The position numbers and the translations under genes were made by a program. Shown here one piece after another: positions 54,792 to 63,895 of a DNA stretch of 64,000 bases (its first letter is position 1; each line of letters opens with the position of its first letter). The stretch comes from Photobacterium sp. DA100. Its GTDB lineage: Bacteria > Pseudomonadota > Gammaproteobacteria > Enterobacterales > Vibrionaceae. A model generated the notes under the pieces. The model did not search any database, was not told the DNA's origin, and worked only from the letters and a program-made list of their open reading frames with translations. Location of the stretch: NCBI RefSeq assembly GCF_029223585.1, contig NZ_CP119423.1:1364001-1428000 (forward strand), read 5' to 3'.

Positions 54792-55010
54792 ATGACTGAT
54801 GTTATCGACCAAGGCTGCCGTTTCGAAGCCCAATTCACTGAAATGGCGATTGCCAAGCAACGGGCAAGGTATCACCCGGTTGAACAACGGGAAAGCGCAC
54901 ATGAATGCGGCGAATGTGGCGAGCCGATTCCCGAAAAACGCCGCGAGAAAGTACCGGGGTGCAAGTACTGCACTTCATGCCAGGAACTAGCAGACAAGGG
55001 ACGTCTATGA
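54792..55010 (+). CDS. TraR/DksA-type zinc finger protein (YbiI family)
   Basis: A 72-aa protein with a C4 zinc finger: CGECGEPIPEKRREK then CKYCTSC. TraR-like phage proteins bind the RNA polymerase secondary channel and can alter host transcription. Located in the tail operon, as in related phages. It overlaps the next gene by ATGA. Confidence 0.85.
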   Translation: MTDVIDQGCRFEAQFTEMAIAKQRARYHPVEQRESAHECGECGEPIPEKRREKVPGCKYCTSCQELADKGRL

Positions 55011-55495
55011 ATATCGCGAAACGCTTTATTAACTATGTGATTAAGCCTGTGCTTGATCAGCTTGATGTAGCAGCAGGCGGTCACGGGAAGCTGAACACTG
55101 AGGCTGCGATTGCACTCATCATGATGATTGTGGCTCATGAGTCAGGAAAGCTGACTTACTCCAAACAGGTTCGTGGGCCCGCTCTCGGTTTCACCCAAAT
55201 GGAGCCAGCGACTTTCTTCTGGTTGATTGAATGGCTGGGGAAATCGAAACCACATCTACTTGATGCCATGAGTATGTTCGGGGCTATCGGAGAGCATGAC
55301 CCGCTAATGATGGTTGTGTGCCCACAGTACGCAGTGGCAGCAGCAAGGATGAATTTACTCCGTTTCCCAGAATCGCTACCTGCAGCAGATGATTTGGATG
55401 GCTTAGCGCGTTATGCCAAGAAGTATTGGAATACATCAGCTGGCAAGGCCACCGAAGCTGATTACAAAAACGCTTACTTACACATGATGGAATAG
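55007..55495 (+). CDS. Endolysin-like peptidoglycan hydrolase
   Basis: A 162-aa lysozyme-fold protein. The probable catalytic Glu is in IVAHESGKLTY, followed by the SLT-like block ALGFTQMEPATFFWLI. No signal peptide, so it would need a holin. It starts at ATG 55007, coupled with the zinc-finger gene, and heads a three-gene lysis-like cluster. Confidence 0.75.
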   Translation: MNIAKRFINYVIKPVLDQLDVAAGGHGKLNTEAAIALIMMIVAHESGKLTYSKQVRGPALGFTQMEPATFFWLIEWLGKSKPHLLDAMSMFGAIGEHDPLMMVVCPQYAVAAARMNLLRFPESLPAADDLDGLARYAKKYWNTSAGKATEADYKNAYLHMME

Positions 55496-55504
55496 GAGCA
55501 TGGC

Positions 55505-55735
55505 ATGAACTTTATTACTGGCGTTCTACTGAAAACATTATTGGATGTGTTAAAGGGGCTGTTTTTTCAAATTGGCTGGAAAATCATTTTGGAACGGTTT
55601 GCCACTCGTGGTGTGGTTTGGGGGCTGGAAACCCTGAAGAACCTGACCACCAATGATGTTGTGCAGGCCACGGTCGATGATGTGATTGCATCCCTACAGG
55701 GTAAGCGCCTTAAAGAAATTCCACAGAAGGAATAG
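55505..55735 (+). CDS. Small phage protein, possible holin
   Basis: A 76-aa protein with an amphipathic/hydrophobic N-terminal part (FITGVLLKTLLDVLKGLFFQ) and a soluble C-terminal half. It lies between the endolysin and a second membrane protein, a place where HP1-type phages carry lysis genes. Function uncertain. Confidence 0.55.
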   Translation: MNFITGVLLKTLLDVLKGLFFQIGWKIILERFATRGVVWGLETLKNLTTNDVVQATVDDVIASLQGKRLKEIPQKE

Positions 55736-55737
55736 GT

Positions 55738-55977
55738 ATGGATCCAAATTGGCTAAATGCGCTGGTAGCTCTGGCATCACTTCTCACATTACTAACCAGC
55801 GTGTTAATCGGCTACCTCTTTAGGCTTTCGAAAGAGCTGTCCGATTATAAAACCTATGTGGCACAGCATCACGCCACCAAAGAAGAACTCAAAGATATGG
55901 CGGAGAGGTTAGAGCGCCACTTTGATACCGGTTTTGACCGGGTTGTCGAAATGCTGAAACAAGGGAAAGTAGCATGA
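55738..55977 (+). CDS. Membrane protein, holin- or spanin-like
   Basis: A 79-aa protein: one strong N-terminal transmembrane helix (~8-29) followed by a charged coiled coil (KELSDYKTYVAQHHATKEEL...). This shape fits an i-spanin (Rz-like) or a holin. No overlapping Rz1 lipoprotein frame was noticed. It overlaps the next gene by ATGA. Confidence 0.6.
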   Translation: MDPNWLNALVALASLLTLLTSVLIGYLFRLSKELSDYKTYVAQHHATKEELKDMAERLERHFDTGFDRVVEMLKQGKVA

Positions 55978-56240
55978 ATGATCAACTGATTACGCTAGTC
56001 ATTGCAGGCAAGGAGCTAGTATTCAAGCCATCGGAAGTGGAATACAACGATTACATGAATGAGCTAATGCCAGATAACAAGGTGGCTCCTGCTCATAACT
56101 TCTTGTTCAACACGGTTGATGATGGCTCCAAAGAGACACTGCGTGAAATTACCAATGCCAACCCAAGTGCGGCAGTGCAAATCACCGCTGCAGTAATGGC
56201 TGAGTATGCGCCGCAGTTGGAAATTTCGGTAAAAAAATAG
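55974..56240 (+). CDS. Tail assembly chaperone, short form (gpG-like)
   Basis: An 88-aa protein that probably binds the tape measure during tail assembly. It begins MNDQLITLVIAGKELVFKPS and ends ...ISVKK then TAG. The last two codons are AAA AAA, preceded by an A, forming the slippery heptamer used to make the extended form. Located just before the tape-measure gene, the normal site for the G/GT pair. Confidence 0.85.
   Translation: MNDQLITLVIAGKELVFKPSEVEYNDYMNELMPDNKVAPAHNFLFNTVDDGSKETLREITNANPSAAVQITAAVMAEYAPQLEISVKK
56231..56237 (+). promoter_or_regulatory. -1 frameshift slippery site A_AAA_AAA
   Basis: Seven A residues in the phase A AAA AAA immediately before the stop of the short chaperone. 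This is one of the most efficient -1 slip sites known in E. coli. A 6-bp hairpin CCGTAA-CGA-TTACGG lies at 56263-56277, further downstream than usual for a stimulator. Confidence 0.85.
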
Positions 56241-56425
56241 ATGGCCTTGTCGCGGCAATAGACCGTAACGATTACGGCAAGATGCTCGCCTGGCGGCGTA
56301 AGTGGTTACCAGGCGAGCCGGATACCGAAGCCAACTTGGCAAGGGCTATCTGGTTAGAAAAGAACTACTGGGAAAACATGCGAATGTCCACGGCGAACGG
56401 AGTTGCCAAAGCATTCAGCTCATAA
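56237..56425 (+). CDS. Tail chaperone -1 frame extension (T part of GT fusion)
   Basis: After a -1 slip, translation continues in frame from 56237 for 62 codons (IDGLVAAIDRNDYGKMLAWR...) to a TAA at 56423-56425, 18 bp before the tape measure gene. It has no good start codon of its own, a helical Trp-rich composition (YGKMLAWRRKWLPGEP, ARAIWLEKNYWENM) like other T extensions, and fills the otherwise empty gap. The combined protein would be about 150 aa. This frame is easily missed in annotation. Confidence 0.85.
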   Translation: MDGLVAAIDRNDYGKMLAWRRKWLPGEPDTEANLARAIWLEKNYWENMRMSTANGVAKAFSS

Positions 56426-56443
56426 GCAAGGAAGCTGTTATTC

Positions 56444-58330
56444 ATGAGCTTACCGCAAGCATTGATGTTTCAGGTTGGGCTGATTGACAAAATCAGCAAG
56501 CCATTGGGAAACATTCAACGTCAATTCAATGATATGGGCCAGAGCTACCGCGATGGCACCCATACCATGGTCGCAGGGGCGGCAGGCGTGGCCGGGGCAG
56601 GATTAGCCTTGCAGGCCGCCTTGATGCCGGCCATTGAAATGGACCGTGTGTTGGGTGAGGTGAAATCACTTGGAGTAGCTGACGAGCAGCTACAGCAGTT
56701 AAGTGATACCGCCCTGAACTTTGCAGTGGACTATGGCAAGTCAGCGACGGAGTTCGTGGCAGCTTCTTATGATATTCAGTCTGCAATATCTGGCCTTGCG
56801 GGTAATGAGTTAGCTGAATTTACCAAGGCATCGGGTGTGCTGGCCGCAGCGACCAAGGCAGATACCGGCACGATTACCAACTATGTCGGCACCATGTACG
56901 GCATCTTCCAAAATACCGCGAACCAAATGGGTAAGGCTGATTGGGTGAATATGCTTGGCGGCCAAACAGCAAAAGCCGTTCAGATGTTCAAAACAACGGG
57001 TGATCAGATGTCGGCGGCATTCACCTCTGTTGGAGCATCAGCAACCTCGGTTGGCGTGGGTATGACAGAGCAGATGGCGATTCTGGGCACCTTGCAGGCC
57101 ACTATGTCAGGCAGCGAGGCGGGTACTAAATACCGTTCTTTCCTTGCTGGCGCAGCAAAAGCTGAAGATGCACTGAATATGTCGTTTACTGATTCTCAAG
57201 GCCAGTTACTTCCTATTGTGGATATCCTCAACCAAATCAAAGGCCGCTATGGAGAAACGCTCTCTGTTGCTGAAGGCGCTGAGTTAAGTAAGGCATTCGG
57301 AACGAAAGATGCGGTAGCCATGATCCAGCTGTTAATGCAAAACACGGAAGGGTTGGCATCCTCCATAAATGACCTTGGTGATGTTAAAGGGCTAGATGTT
57401 GCTGAGCAGATGGCCGGAGCTATGACCGACCAATGGGAGCGCTTCGAGCAACTTATCTTCGCGATTCGTGCCTCGTTCGGTCAGGCATTGCTACCAGTGA
57501 TTCTGCCCGTAGTTCAGGCCATCGCTGATGGTGGTAAAGAGGTTTTGCTCTGGACGAAGCTATTCCCGAACCTGACCAAGTACATCGGCTTGGCTGGCGT
57601 TACCGTCCTGAGCTTAGTGGCCGCCGGAGGCTTGTTCACCATGATGGTCGGTATTGGTAAGCAGGCTATGGTGGCTTTCACTCTAACCATGAAAATTTGG
57701 GCTGGGATGAACCTGGTGATCACCAAAGGGTTGGCAGCATTAAGGGCGGCAATGTTGGCGGCCAATATTGTGATGGCAGCGAACCCAATCATTTTGGTAG
57801 TAGGTGCTGTTGTAGCAGCCATCGCCGCTGTGGGAACCCTGATTTACTACTGGGATGATCTCAAGGCTAGCTTTGGTGACACCATTTGGTTCCAAGTGCT
57901 CGAGTCTGCAATCACCCTTCTTACCGCACCTTTCCAAGCATTGTTCCAGTTCCTGAAAGGTGGGTGGCAATGGGTAATGAGTGGTTTCACCGACACCAGT
58001 GGCTTTGATGGTTTGTTCGCCTTAGCTGATAGCTTGCGAAATATTTTCGGTTCGGTGTTCAGCTGGATAACCGAGCAACTGGGAGGTCTGTGGGATACGG
58101 CGAAGAAAGTCATGGATTGGATACCAGGCTTTGGTGGCGATGACACAGAAGTAAAATCACAAGCTGTTCAGCAGGCCACGCCAAGAGCAGCCATTCAACC
58201 AGGCGGTGCAGCCAAGAACATAGCTTCGTATACAAGTAGCAGCACGAGTTATGGCCCAATCAGTATTCACGCCCAGCAGATGAACAACCCGCAAGACTTC
58301 GCCACAGAAATGGAGTTTATCGCCGGATGA
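56444..58330 (+). CDS. Tail tape measure protein
   Basis: Sets tail length. The 628-aa protein has the TP901-type tape-measure N-terminal region (~70-330: FAVDYGKSATEFVAASYDIQ, TGDQMSAAFTSVGASATSVG), then hydrophobic helices (~385-465) and a C-terminal tail. It is short, which implies a relatively short tail. Its end overlaps the next gene by ATGA. Confidence 0.9.
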   Translation: MSLPQALMFQVGLIDKISKPLGNIQRQFNDMGQSYRDGTHTMVAGAAGVAGAGLALQAALMPAIEMDRVLGEVKSLGVADEQLQQLSDTALNFAVDYGKSATEFVAASYDIQSAISGLAGNELAEFTKASGVLAAATKADTGTITNYVGTMYGIFQNTANQMGKADWVNMLGGQTAKAVQMFKTTGDQMSAAFTSVGASATSVGVGMTEQMAILGTLQATMSGSEAGTKYRSFLAGAAKAEDALNMSFTDSQGQLLPIVDILNQIKGRYGETLSVAEGAELSKAFGTKDAVAMIQLLMQNTEGLASSINDLGDVKGLDVAEQMAGAMTDQWERFEQLIFAIRASFGQALLPVILPVVQAIADGGKEVLLWTKLFPNLTKYIGLAGVTVLSLVAAGGLFTMMVGIGKQAMVAFTLTMKIWAGMNLVITKGLAALRAAMLAANIVMAANPIILVVGAVVAAIAAVGTLIYYWDDLKASFGDTIWFQVLESAITLLTAPFQALFQFLKGGWQWVMSGFTDTSGFDGLFALADSLRNIFGSVFSWITEQLGGLWDTAKKVMDWIPGFGGDDTEVKSQAVQQATPRAAIQPGGAAKNIASYTSSSTSYGPISIHAQQMNNPQDFATEMEFIAG

Positions 58331-58665
58331 TTTATCAAGATCTACTAATCGAAAATGGAGACGTGGTGCTGGATGCAGGCCGTAACCCTGTGTTGATTCA
58401 AGACCGTGCCGTTATCGCTCAAGACATCAAGCACGCGATTTTGGAAAGCAATTTGGCCGTTGAGCTGATTGCTGAGCGGAGCTCATCTAAAAAAGCAGAT
58501 ATTCGAACCCAGCTTGAGCTGTTGGTAGAAGAAGACGTTCGATTGGTGCCAGGTACCGTGCGACTAGAAGAACCTAAGGAAGGCCTCATTTTTGTTTTCG
58601 CCACGACTACAGACTTTGGTGACGTAACTTTGGATATCACAACTTCGGAGACAACCAATGTCTGA
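58327..58665 (+). CDS. DUF2590 baseplate protein (gpW-like position)
   Basis: A 112-aa protein of the DUF2590 family. Opening YQDLLIENGDVVLDAGRNPV resembles gp25/gpW-type baseplate wedge proteins, and it precedes gpJ, exactly where P2 gpW lies. It overlaps gpJ by 8 bp. Confidence 0.8.
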   Translation: MIYQDLLIENGDVVLDAGRNPVLIQDRAVIAQDIKHAILESNLAVELIAERSSSKKADIRTQLELLVEEDVRLVPGTVRLEEPKEGLIFVFATTTDFGDVTLDITTSETTNV

Positions 58666-59845
58666 TATTCCCAAGCCAGATTACGCCGAACTTGTGAAGC
58701 AATCCGGTATTCCTACTGATGAAGCGAGTTGGAAAAAAATGCTGAAAGAAGAGATGGAAAAGGAAGAGTGCATCATCTCTAATGATTCGCCTTTCTCTCC
58801 GTTCTGGCGCTTGATTGAATCTGCTGTTGTGAAAGTCACCTTGTGGCTCATCAATACGCTATTGGTGGGTTATGTTTTGCCAAATATGTTTGTCGCGACT
58901 GCAGCAGACCAATGGTTAGATTTACTTGCTTGGCAGTGCAAACTGACTCGCAAAGGGGCAACCAAAGCTAAAGGTTTGATCGCCTTTCAGCGTGCTGCCG
59001 CAAAAGGCCCAACGTTAGTCATTCCAAAAGATACTTGGATTCAGACCGAACCTATTAACGGCAATATTTACCGCGTTCGTGTGCTTGCTGATACCACGCT
59101 GCCAGAAAACGAAACAATGATCATAGCTGAAGTGGAAGCTGAAAATGAAGGCGCGGCCTACAACCTTGGTGAAGGTTACTACCACATTCTACCAACTGCG
59201 ATACCAGGTATTGCAGCTGCAACAAACCCAGCTGAATGGCTAACCGAGGCGGGTGCAGACAAAGAAAGCAATGATGAACTTCGATTGCGTATTCGCAACC
59301 AGTGGAGCGCGGTGGCGAAATGGCACATTGATGCAGCTTACCGTTCATTGCTAACGAGTCGCGCAGGTATTAACGACGATAACGTGTATTTCGAGCATAA
59401 CGCACCACGTGGCCCAGGTACCGCCAATTCCTACATTTTGCTTGATACGGGTGAACCATCACCAGAAATGCTTGCTGATTTAAATGCTCATATTCGTGAG
59501 CAAGGGCAACACGGTCATGGTGATGATCTGCAGGTGATGGCGATGCCAGAAACGCAGGTCAAAATTGTTTGCCGAGTGTGGCCGATTCGCTCACTCACAA
59601 TGGATGAGCGCACCCAGTTAAAAGCTGCCGTTGAAAAGTTCATCGGGGCGGCCTTCCGCGAGAACACCGATTATTCGCCAACCGTGACCAATCCGGTATT
59701 GCGCTTTAGTTTCTCCAAATTAGGGCAAGAGCTACACGGCCAATTCTCTGAGATTGAATCACTCGAGTTCGACAATGCCGATATCATCAACAATCTGACG
59801 GTACCACGCATTCAGACGTTGGAGGTATCCATTGAAAATACCTGA
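58658..59845 (+). CDS. Baseplate assembly protein J-like
   Basis: Baseplate wedge protein of 395 aa (baseplate_J family). Landmark: GADKESNDELRLRIRNQWSA, and the later block HNAPRGPGTANSYILLDTGE. It is longer than P2 gpJ (302 aa). It overlaps the next gene by 14 bp. Confidence 0.9.
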   Translation: MSDIPKPDYAELVKQSGIPTDEASWKKMLKEEMEKEECIISNDSPFSPFWRLIESAVVKVTLWLINTLLVGYVLPNMFVATAADQWLDLLAWQCKLTRKGATKAKGLIAFQRAAAKGPTLVIPKDTWIQTEPINGNIYRVRVLADTTLPENETMIIAEVEAENEGAAYNLGEGYYHILPTAIPGIAAATNPAEWLTEAGADKESNDELRLRIRNQWSAVAKWHIDAAYRSLLTSRAGINDDNVYFEHNAPRGPGTANSYILLDTGEPSPEMLADLNAHIREQGQHGHGDDLQVMAMPETQVKIVCRVWPIRSLTMDERTQLKAAVEKFIGAAFRENTDYSPTVTNPVLRFSFSKLGQELHGQFSEIESLEFDNADIINNLTVPRIQTLEVSIENT

Positions 59846-60434
59846 GATAAACCTTCGCTACTGGATGGGGAGAGGTGAACTGGCGAAACTCGCTAGAGCC
59901 CTTCGCAATTACTGGGAGCATGTGAAAGCCGCATTTGAAATGCCACTGCAGCAACACGACCCACTAACCGCACCGATTGCGCTGGTCAACATCCTTGCAT
60001 GGCAAAGGGATGTAGAACGACTTGGTCAAGAGCCAGAAGAACTGTTTCGCATTCGTGTGGCTCATGCCTATGGTTTTGCCCGTGATGCAGGTTCGGTATC
60101 CGGCTGGGAAGACATGTTTGCAAAGCTTGGTTATCCGCACATTGCTCAAGATGAAAGGTTAGTGAACGTCGATTGGGATGTGATCAGCCTGAAGATTCGA
60201 GACGGTGATTTAACCAATGTCCCGAAGTTATTAGACACAGTAGTGCGTCAATACGGGCGCACCTGTCGCCGTTATCAATACACTAGTTATGTCGAAATGC
60301 CGTTGGCCGCGCGAAGCAAGAACGTCGAAGCACAATATTCAACGTCACACGTTAAAACACGGATAAACGTTGCTGGGTTGCCGAACGTGCTCAATGTCGA
60401 TTGTGAATATTACCAAGCCACAGTGAAAGGTTAA
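59832..60434 (+). CDS. Tail protein I-like
   Basis: A 200-aa baseplate component in the position of P2 gpI. It uses a TTG start at 59832: GGAGGT (59821-59826) lies five bases upstream and no ATG is near, so the start is well supported. The sequence begins KIPEINLRYWMGRGELAKLA. It links gpJ to the tail fibre. Confidence 0.8.
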   Translation: MKIPEINLRYWMGRGELAKLARALRNYWEHVKAAFEMPLQQHDPLTAPIALVNILAWQRDVERLGQEPEELFRIRVAHAYGFARDAGSVSGWEDMFAKLGYPHIAQDERLVNVDWDVISLKIRDGDLTNVPKLLDTVVRQYGRTCRRYQYTSYVEMPLAARSKNVEAQYSTSHVKTRINVAGLPNVLNVDCEYYQATVKG

Positions 60435-60447
60435 GGAACAACTAAAG

Positions 60448-63330
60448 ATGGCAAATACCACTGACAAGTCAATTTTAACCGCCGCAGGTAAAGCGCTGTT
60501 GGCACAGCTCAATGCAGAAGAGAAGCCACTAATCATCGACAAGATGATTTTCGCTAACGTGCCAAACCGCCAAGAGTATCCACAACCTGATGATGTGGTA
60601 CCAACTGATAACGTTGTTCACCAAGAAGCTGTAGAGCAGCGTGGCCGACTCTCTGCGGACTCGGTAATTTACAGCACTACACTAACCAGTGACGTTGGCC
60701 CTTTCGATTTCAACTGGACAGGCGCGTACTGCTCTGAATATGGCGTATTGGTAACAATCGACCACCATGCACTAACACCAAAGACCGCCGATGAACCAGG
60801 TGTTGCAGGTAACACTTTAGTGCGTTCCGTTGTACTGGAATACAAGGACATTGCGGAAATCACCAATATCACGGTGGATGCTTCAACTTGGCAGTACAAC
60901 GCCAATGAGCGTATGAAGAAAATGGACACCGATGTTGCTCAAGCCATCATCGACCAGAACGGAAAAGATTGGTTTATCGAAGACGGTTTCTTGGTAACGC
61001 CTCAAGCGAGCGCATTCAACATTAAAGCGGGTGCCGGCTATGTGTCGGGCAATCGTGTCACGCTCGAATTTGATCGCAATGTCCAAGCCCCTAACAAGCC
61101 ATCATTCATCTACGTAGACGCACACCGCGAAGGAACGCCAACAGGAGAGCAAGTCACCCTGTTTGATTTCGTGGTCACAACAGAAGAGAAAGACGACTAC
61201 ACCGATGCAAATGGCGTGAAGCACTTTGTGTGCAAGATTGCTCAGGTGTTGGCTGATGGTTCAGTGAGTGATTTGCGCCCAGAGGGGGAGAGTGCTAGTC
61301 GAAAGTATGTAAACGATGGGGATTTATCAACGGCAAGAGAATTGGCCATAGAGAGTAGTATTATAGACTACAAAGATTCGCTAAATATAACGCCTATTTC
61401 TGGGGAAGTAATGAAATTCCCAGGTTCGGCATTATTGCGAGTTCCTAGTTTTTTGTTAGATGGGACATCATTACCCGAAGAGGCGATCTTAGATTCAAAA
61501 CCCGATATAAGTGGGTTTGCTACAGTTAACGGTGGCTTAAGTGTAAAATTTGAGCCAATCTCAACTGTATTTATTTCTTCTGTGCAGGATGTTTCTATTG
61601 AGCTAAACCCAGCCGCGAAAAAGGCGTTTATAGCAGGCCAGCAAGTTCATGCATCGAGATATTATGCGGGTGGTGATTTGGTCTATGAATTGATTTATGA
61701 TGTTGTGCCGGACGATCCTGGTGCGCAAGGACTCTTTAATCACACGCTGAGCAACGGACTATATCTGAAGTTAAAGAATCCTCAGTTGATTTCACAGGCA
61801 GGGGCAAGAAAAAATCAGGATGTAACAAATATTTTAAACCAATGTATTAGCTATATGTCTCCGTACAAACGAGAGATTGCGCTGGGTAGTGATTACTTTA
61901 TTGCTGGGACTCTTTATCCTGACAAAAATACGTCGATAGATGGCCGTGGTGCGGTTCTTACCAACAACACTCAATTGTTGTTTGATATTGCATCGGGAAA
62001 AGATGATGTCACATTGAGGGATTTTACCTTGGATGGTCAAGGTAAAGATATTTCTCGTATCATTAATATTCAGCGAAATGTAAAAAGGCCAAAGTTACTA
62101 AATTTATTGTTTAAAAATGTTTCATCGTCAACTTTTTTACGTTGCGTGGACTTTAGCGATGATGGTGTGGAAGGTTTTGAATTCAATGGGCTAGGGTGCG
62201 TCAATATCACTGCCGCAGGGAATGATATTGTCGGTGACATTGATGGTATGTGTCGGCTGATACAGATGAATAATTACCAAACAACAGCTACTACAAACCC
62301 GAGTTCAGGTAAGATAAGAAATACTTCCGGTAGAAAGCTAGGGACTAGAGAAGATGGTGATTTAATTCATTTGCAGTCTGATTCAGATCGAGAGTTTTCT
62401 ATTGAAGTTGAAAATACCTTTGGAGCTGAAATAGCAAAGCGATTAATTAAGATTCAGGCTAATGGTATTAAAGTTAAGGGCTCTTATGCCGATGCTCGAG
62501 ATAACACTGAGGACATGTGGAGTATCGTTTCCGCATACGGTAAAAACTGCACGGTGTTAGATACGTTTGGGATAGGTCGTGTATTTGGTGCTGTAGATAC
62601 TGAAGGCGACAATAACAAAGTTCGTAATTCAGAGTTAATTCAGTATGTGAAAGCTGCTAATTCGTTTGTTGTCCTCGTAGCAAAAGGGGCAAACGTTGTT
62701 GTGTCTGCATCTAATGGTGTGGGTGTTGATGATATCGTCAGGGCTCGAACCGATAAAGGTAGTATTTCTCGGTTGAAAGTATCTGATGTGTCAGGTGTCG
62801 CAGAGCGAACACTAGTCTCAGCTTCAGTTAATTCAGATAATAATTTTGATATCGACGATTTGGATATTGGTGATGTATATGGCCGTTGCGCGGGAACTAC
62901 TCATGCACCAATCGACATTTTTAAAGACCCAGATGCAACAGGGCTGCTTAAAAATGTCTCTCTGGGCGACGTAAACCTAAAAACAGATGGTTACTTTATT
63001 TGTGCAAATATCCGCGATGTTGATGATCTGGATGTGTCAGATATGAAAGCAAGCGGGCACACTTCAACAGCGTTGCAGTTGGCAAGATGTACGGAAGTAG
63101 ATTTGAATAATATCTCAGGGGCGAAAACAACCGTCAAGATGATTGACTGTGTGGATACCATTAGTACCAATATTAAGCGTGGTTCAGAGAAAGGCATTCA
63201 TTATATTGGTGGTGATGACCATATTGCAGATGGTGTGTATGTTCGCAAAGGTGCAAACCCTGTTTACCAGGATGAAGCTAACTTACCGACAAATGTTCAA
63301 GTCGGTTCTGCGATGATTATGAATTCGTAA
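60448..63330 (+). CDS. Tail fibre/spike protein with collar N-terminus and probable beta-helix
   Basis: Host-recognition protein of 960 aa. The first ~280 residues are a phage tail-collar fibre domain (DUF3751-type: TDKSILTAAGKALLAQLNAE, GPFDFNWTGAYCSEYGVLVT) that attaches to the baseplate. From ~290 onward the sequence changes: many short Asn/Asp/Gly/Val/Ile repeats with turns (LNISLG-, DVTLRDFTLDGQGKDISRI) as in a right-handed parallel beta-helix of pectate-lyase type, so it may cleave a surface polysaccharide. DNA is more AT-rich from ~61300 on, marking a swapped module. Confidence 0.85.
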   Translation: MANTTDKSILTAAGKALLAQLNAEEKPLIIDKMIFANVPNRQEYPQPDDVVPTDNVVHQEAVEQRGRLSADSVIYSTTLTSDVGPFDFNWTGAYCSEYGVLVTIDHHALTPKTADEPGVAGNTLVRSVVLEYKDIAEITNITVDASTWQYNANERMKKMDTDVAQAIIDQNGKDWFIEDGFLVTPQASAFNIKAGAGYVSGNRVTLEFDRNVQAPNKPSFIYVDAHREGTPTGEQVTLFDFVVTTEEKDDYTDANGVKHFVCKIAQVLADGSVSDLRPEGESASRKYVNDGDLSTARELAIESSIIDYKDSLNITPISGEVMKFPGSALLRVPSFLLDGTSLPEEAILDSKPDISGFATVNGGLSVKFEPISTVFISSVQDVSIELNPAAKKAFIAGQQVHASRYYAGGDLVYELIYDVVPDDPGAQGLFNHTLSNGLYLKLKNPQLISQAGARKNQDVTNILNQCISYMSPYKREIALGSDYFIAGTLYPDKNTSIDGRGAVLTNNTQLLFDIASGKDDVTLRDFTLDGQGKDISRIINIQRNVKRPKLLNLLFKNVSSSTFLRCVDFSDDGVEGFEFNGLGCVNITAAGNDIVGDIDGMCRLIQMNNYQTTATTNPSSGKIRNTSGRKLGTREDGDLIHLQSDSDREFSIEVENTFGAEIAKRLIKIQANGIKVKGSYADARDNTEDMWSIVSAYGKNCTVLDTFGIGRVFGAVDTEGDNNKVRNSELIQYVKAANSFVVLVAKGANVVVSASNGVGVDDIVRARTDKGSISRLKVSDVSGVAERTLVSASVNSDNNFDIDDLDIGDVYGRCAGTTHAPIDIFKDPDATGLLKNVSLGDVNLKTDGYFICANIRDVDDLDVSDMKASGHTSTALQLARCTEVDLNNISGAKTTVKMIDCVDTISTNIKRGSEKGIHYIGGDDHIADGVYVRKGANPVYQDEANLPTNVQVGSAMIMNS

Positions 63331-63347
63331 TACAGGGTTTATTTTTT

Positions 63348-63884
63348 ATGCTAACCCTAAACGGAACCCAACTCCCATTAAAGAACCTACGCATTAGCGT
63401 TCGTCAGCAATTGGCCGGACAGGATATGTCCGGCCAGACCTCGGCTACCGACCAAGCGGAAACAGGTAGCAAGGGTAAAATTCTGACAGTGAAAGGCGTG
63501 ATCCCATTTACCAAAAAACAGCTATTAACCAACTTGTTCAGCATGGCGGAAGCACAAGAAAACGATGCTCGCCAAATCTATCGCATTAGCAATAAAACGG
63601 CAGAAGCCTTGAAAATTCGCCAGGTGAAATTTCAAGGAGCCGTTCGTGCTGATGAGCAAGATTCTCATCGACAATGGAGCGTTTCATTTGAACTGGTAGA
63701 ACATCTATCGGTACCAGAACGAGTCGAGCAACGCCAATCGGACAAACCAGCAGCTCAGCAGAAGGTACAGGGTGTAACCACTCCAGTTGAAACAGGGACG
63801 CAAGTTGATGCACCACCAGATACCAATGTTGAGCTGACAGGCTTAATGGGAGTGCTAAAACGACTTGATGACTCCTTGGCATGA
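63348..63884 (+). CDS. Baseplate complex protein
   Basis: A 178-aa protein seen after the fibre in HP1-type phages. N-terminal ~120 residues form a compact beta-rich domain (LTLNGTQLPLKNLRISVRQQ, KGKILTVKGVIPFTKKQLLT), followed by a Gln/Pro/Thr-rich linker and a short C-terminal helix. It resembles proteins annotated as baseplate complex components; exact role unknown. Confidence 0.65.
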   Translation: MLTLNGTQLPLKNLRISVRQQLAGQDMSGQTSATDQAETGSKGKILTVKGVIPFTKKQLLTNLFSMAEAQENDARQIYRISNKTAEALKIRQVKFQGAVRADEQDSHRQWSVSFELVEHLSVPERVEQRQSDKPAAQQKVQGVTTPVETGTQVDAPPDTNVELTGLMGVLKRLDDSLA

Positions 63885-63895
63885 AGTGAAAGATC

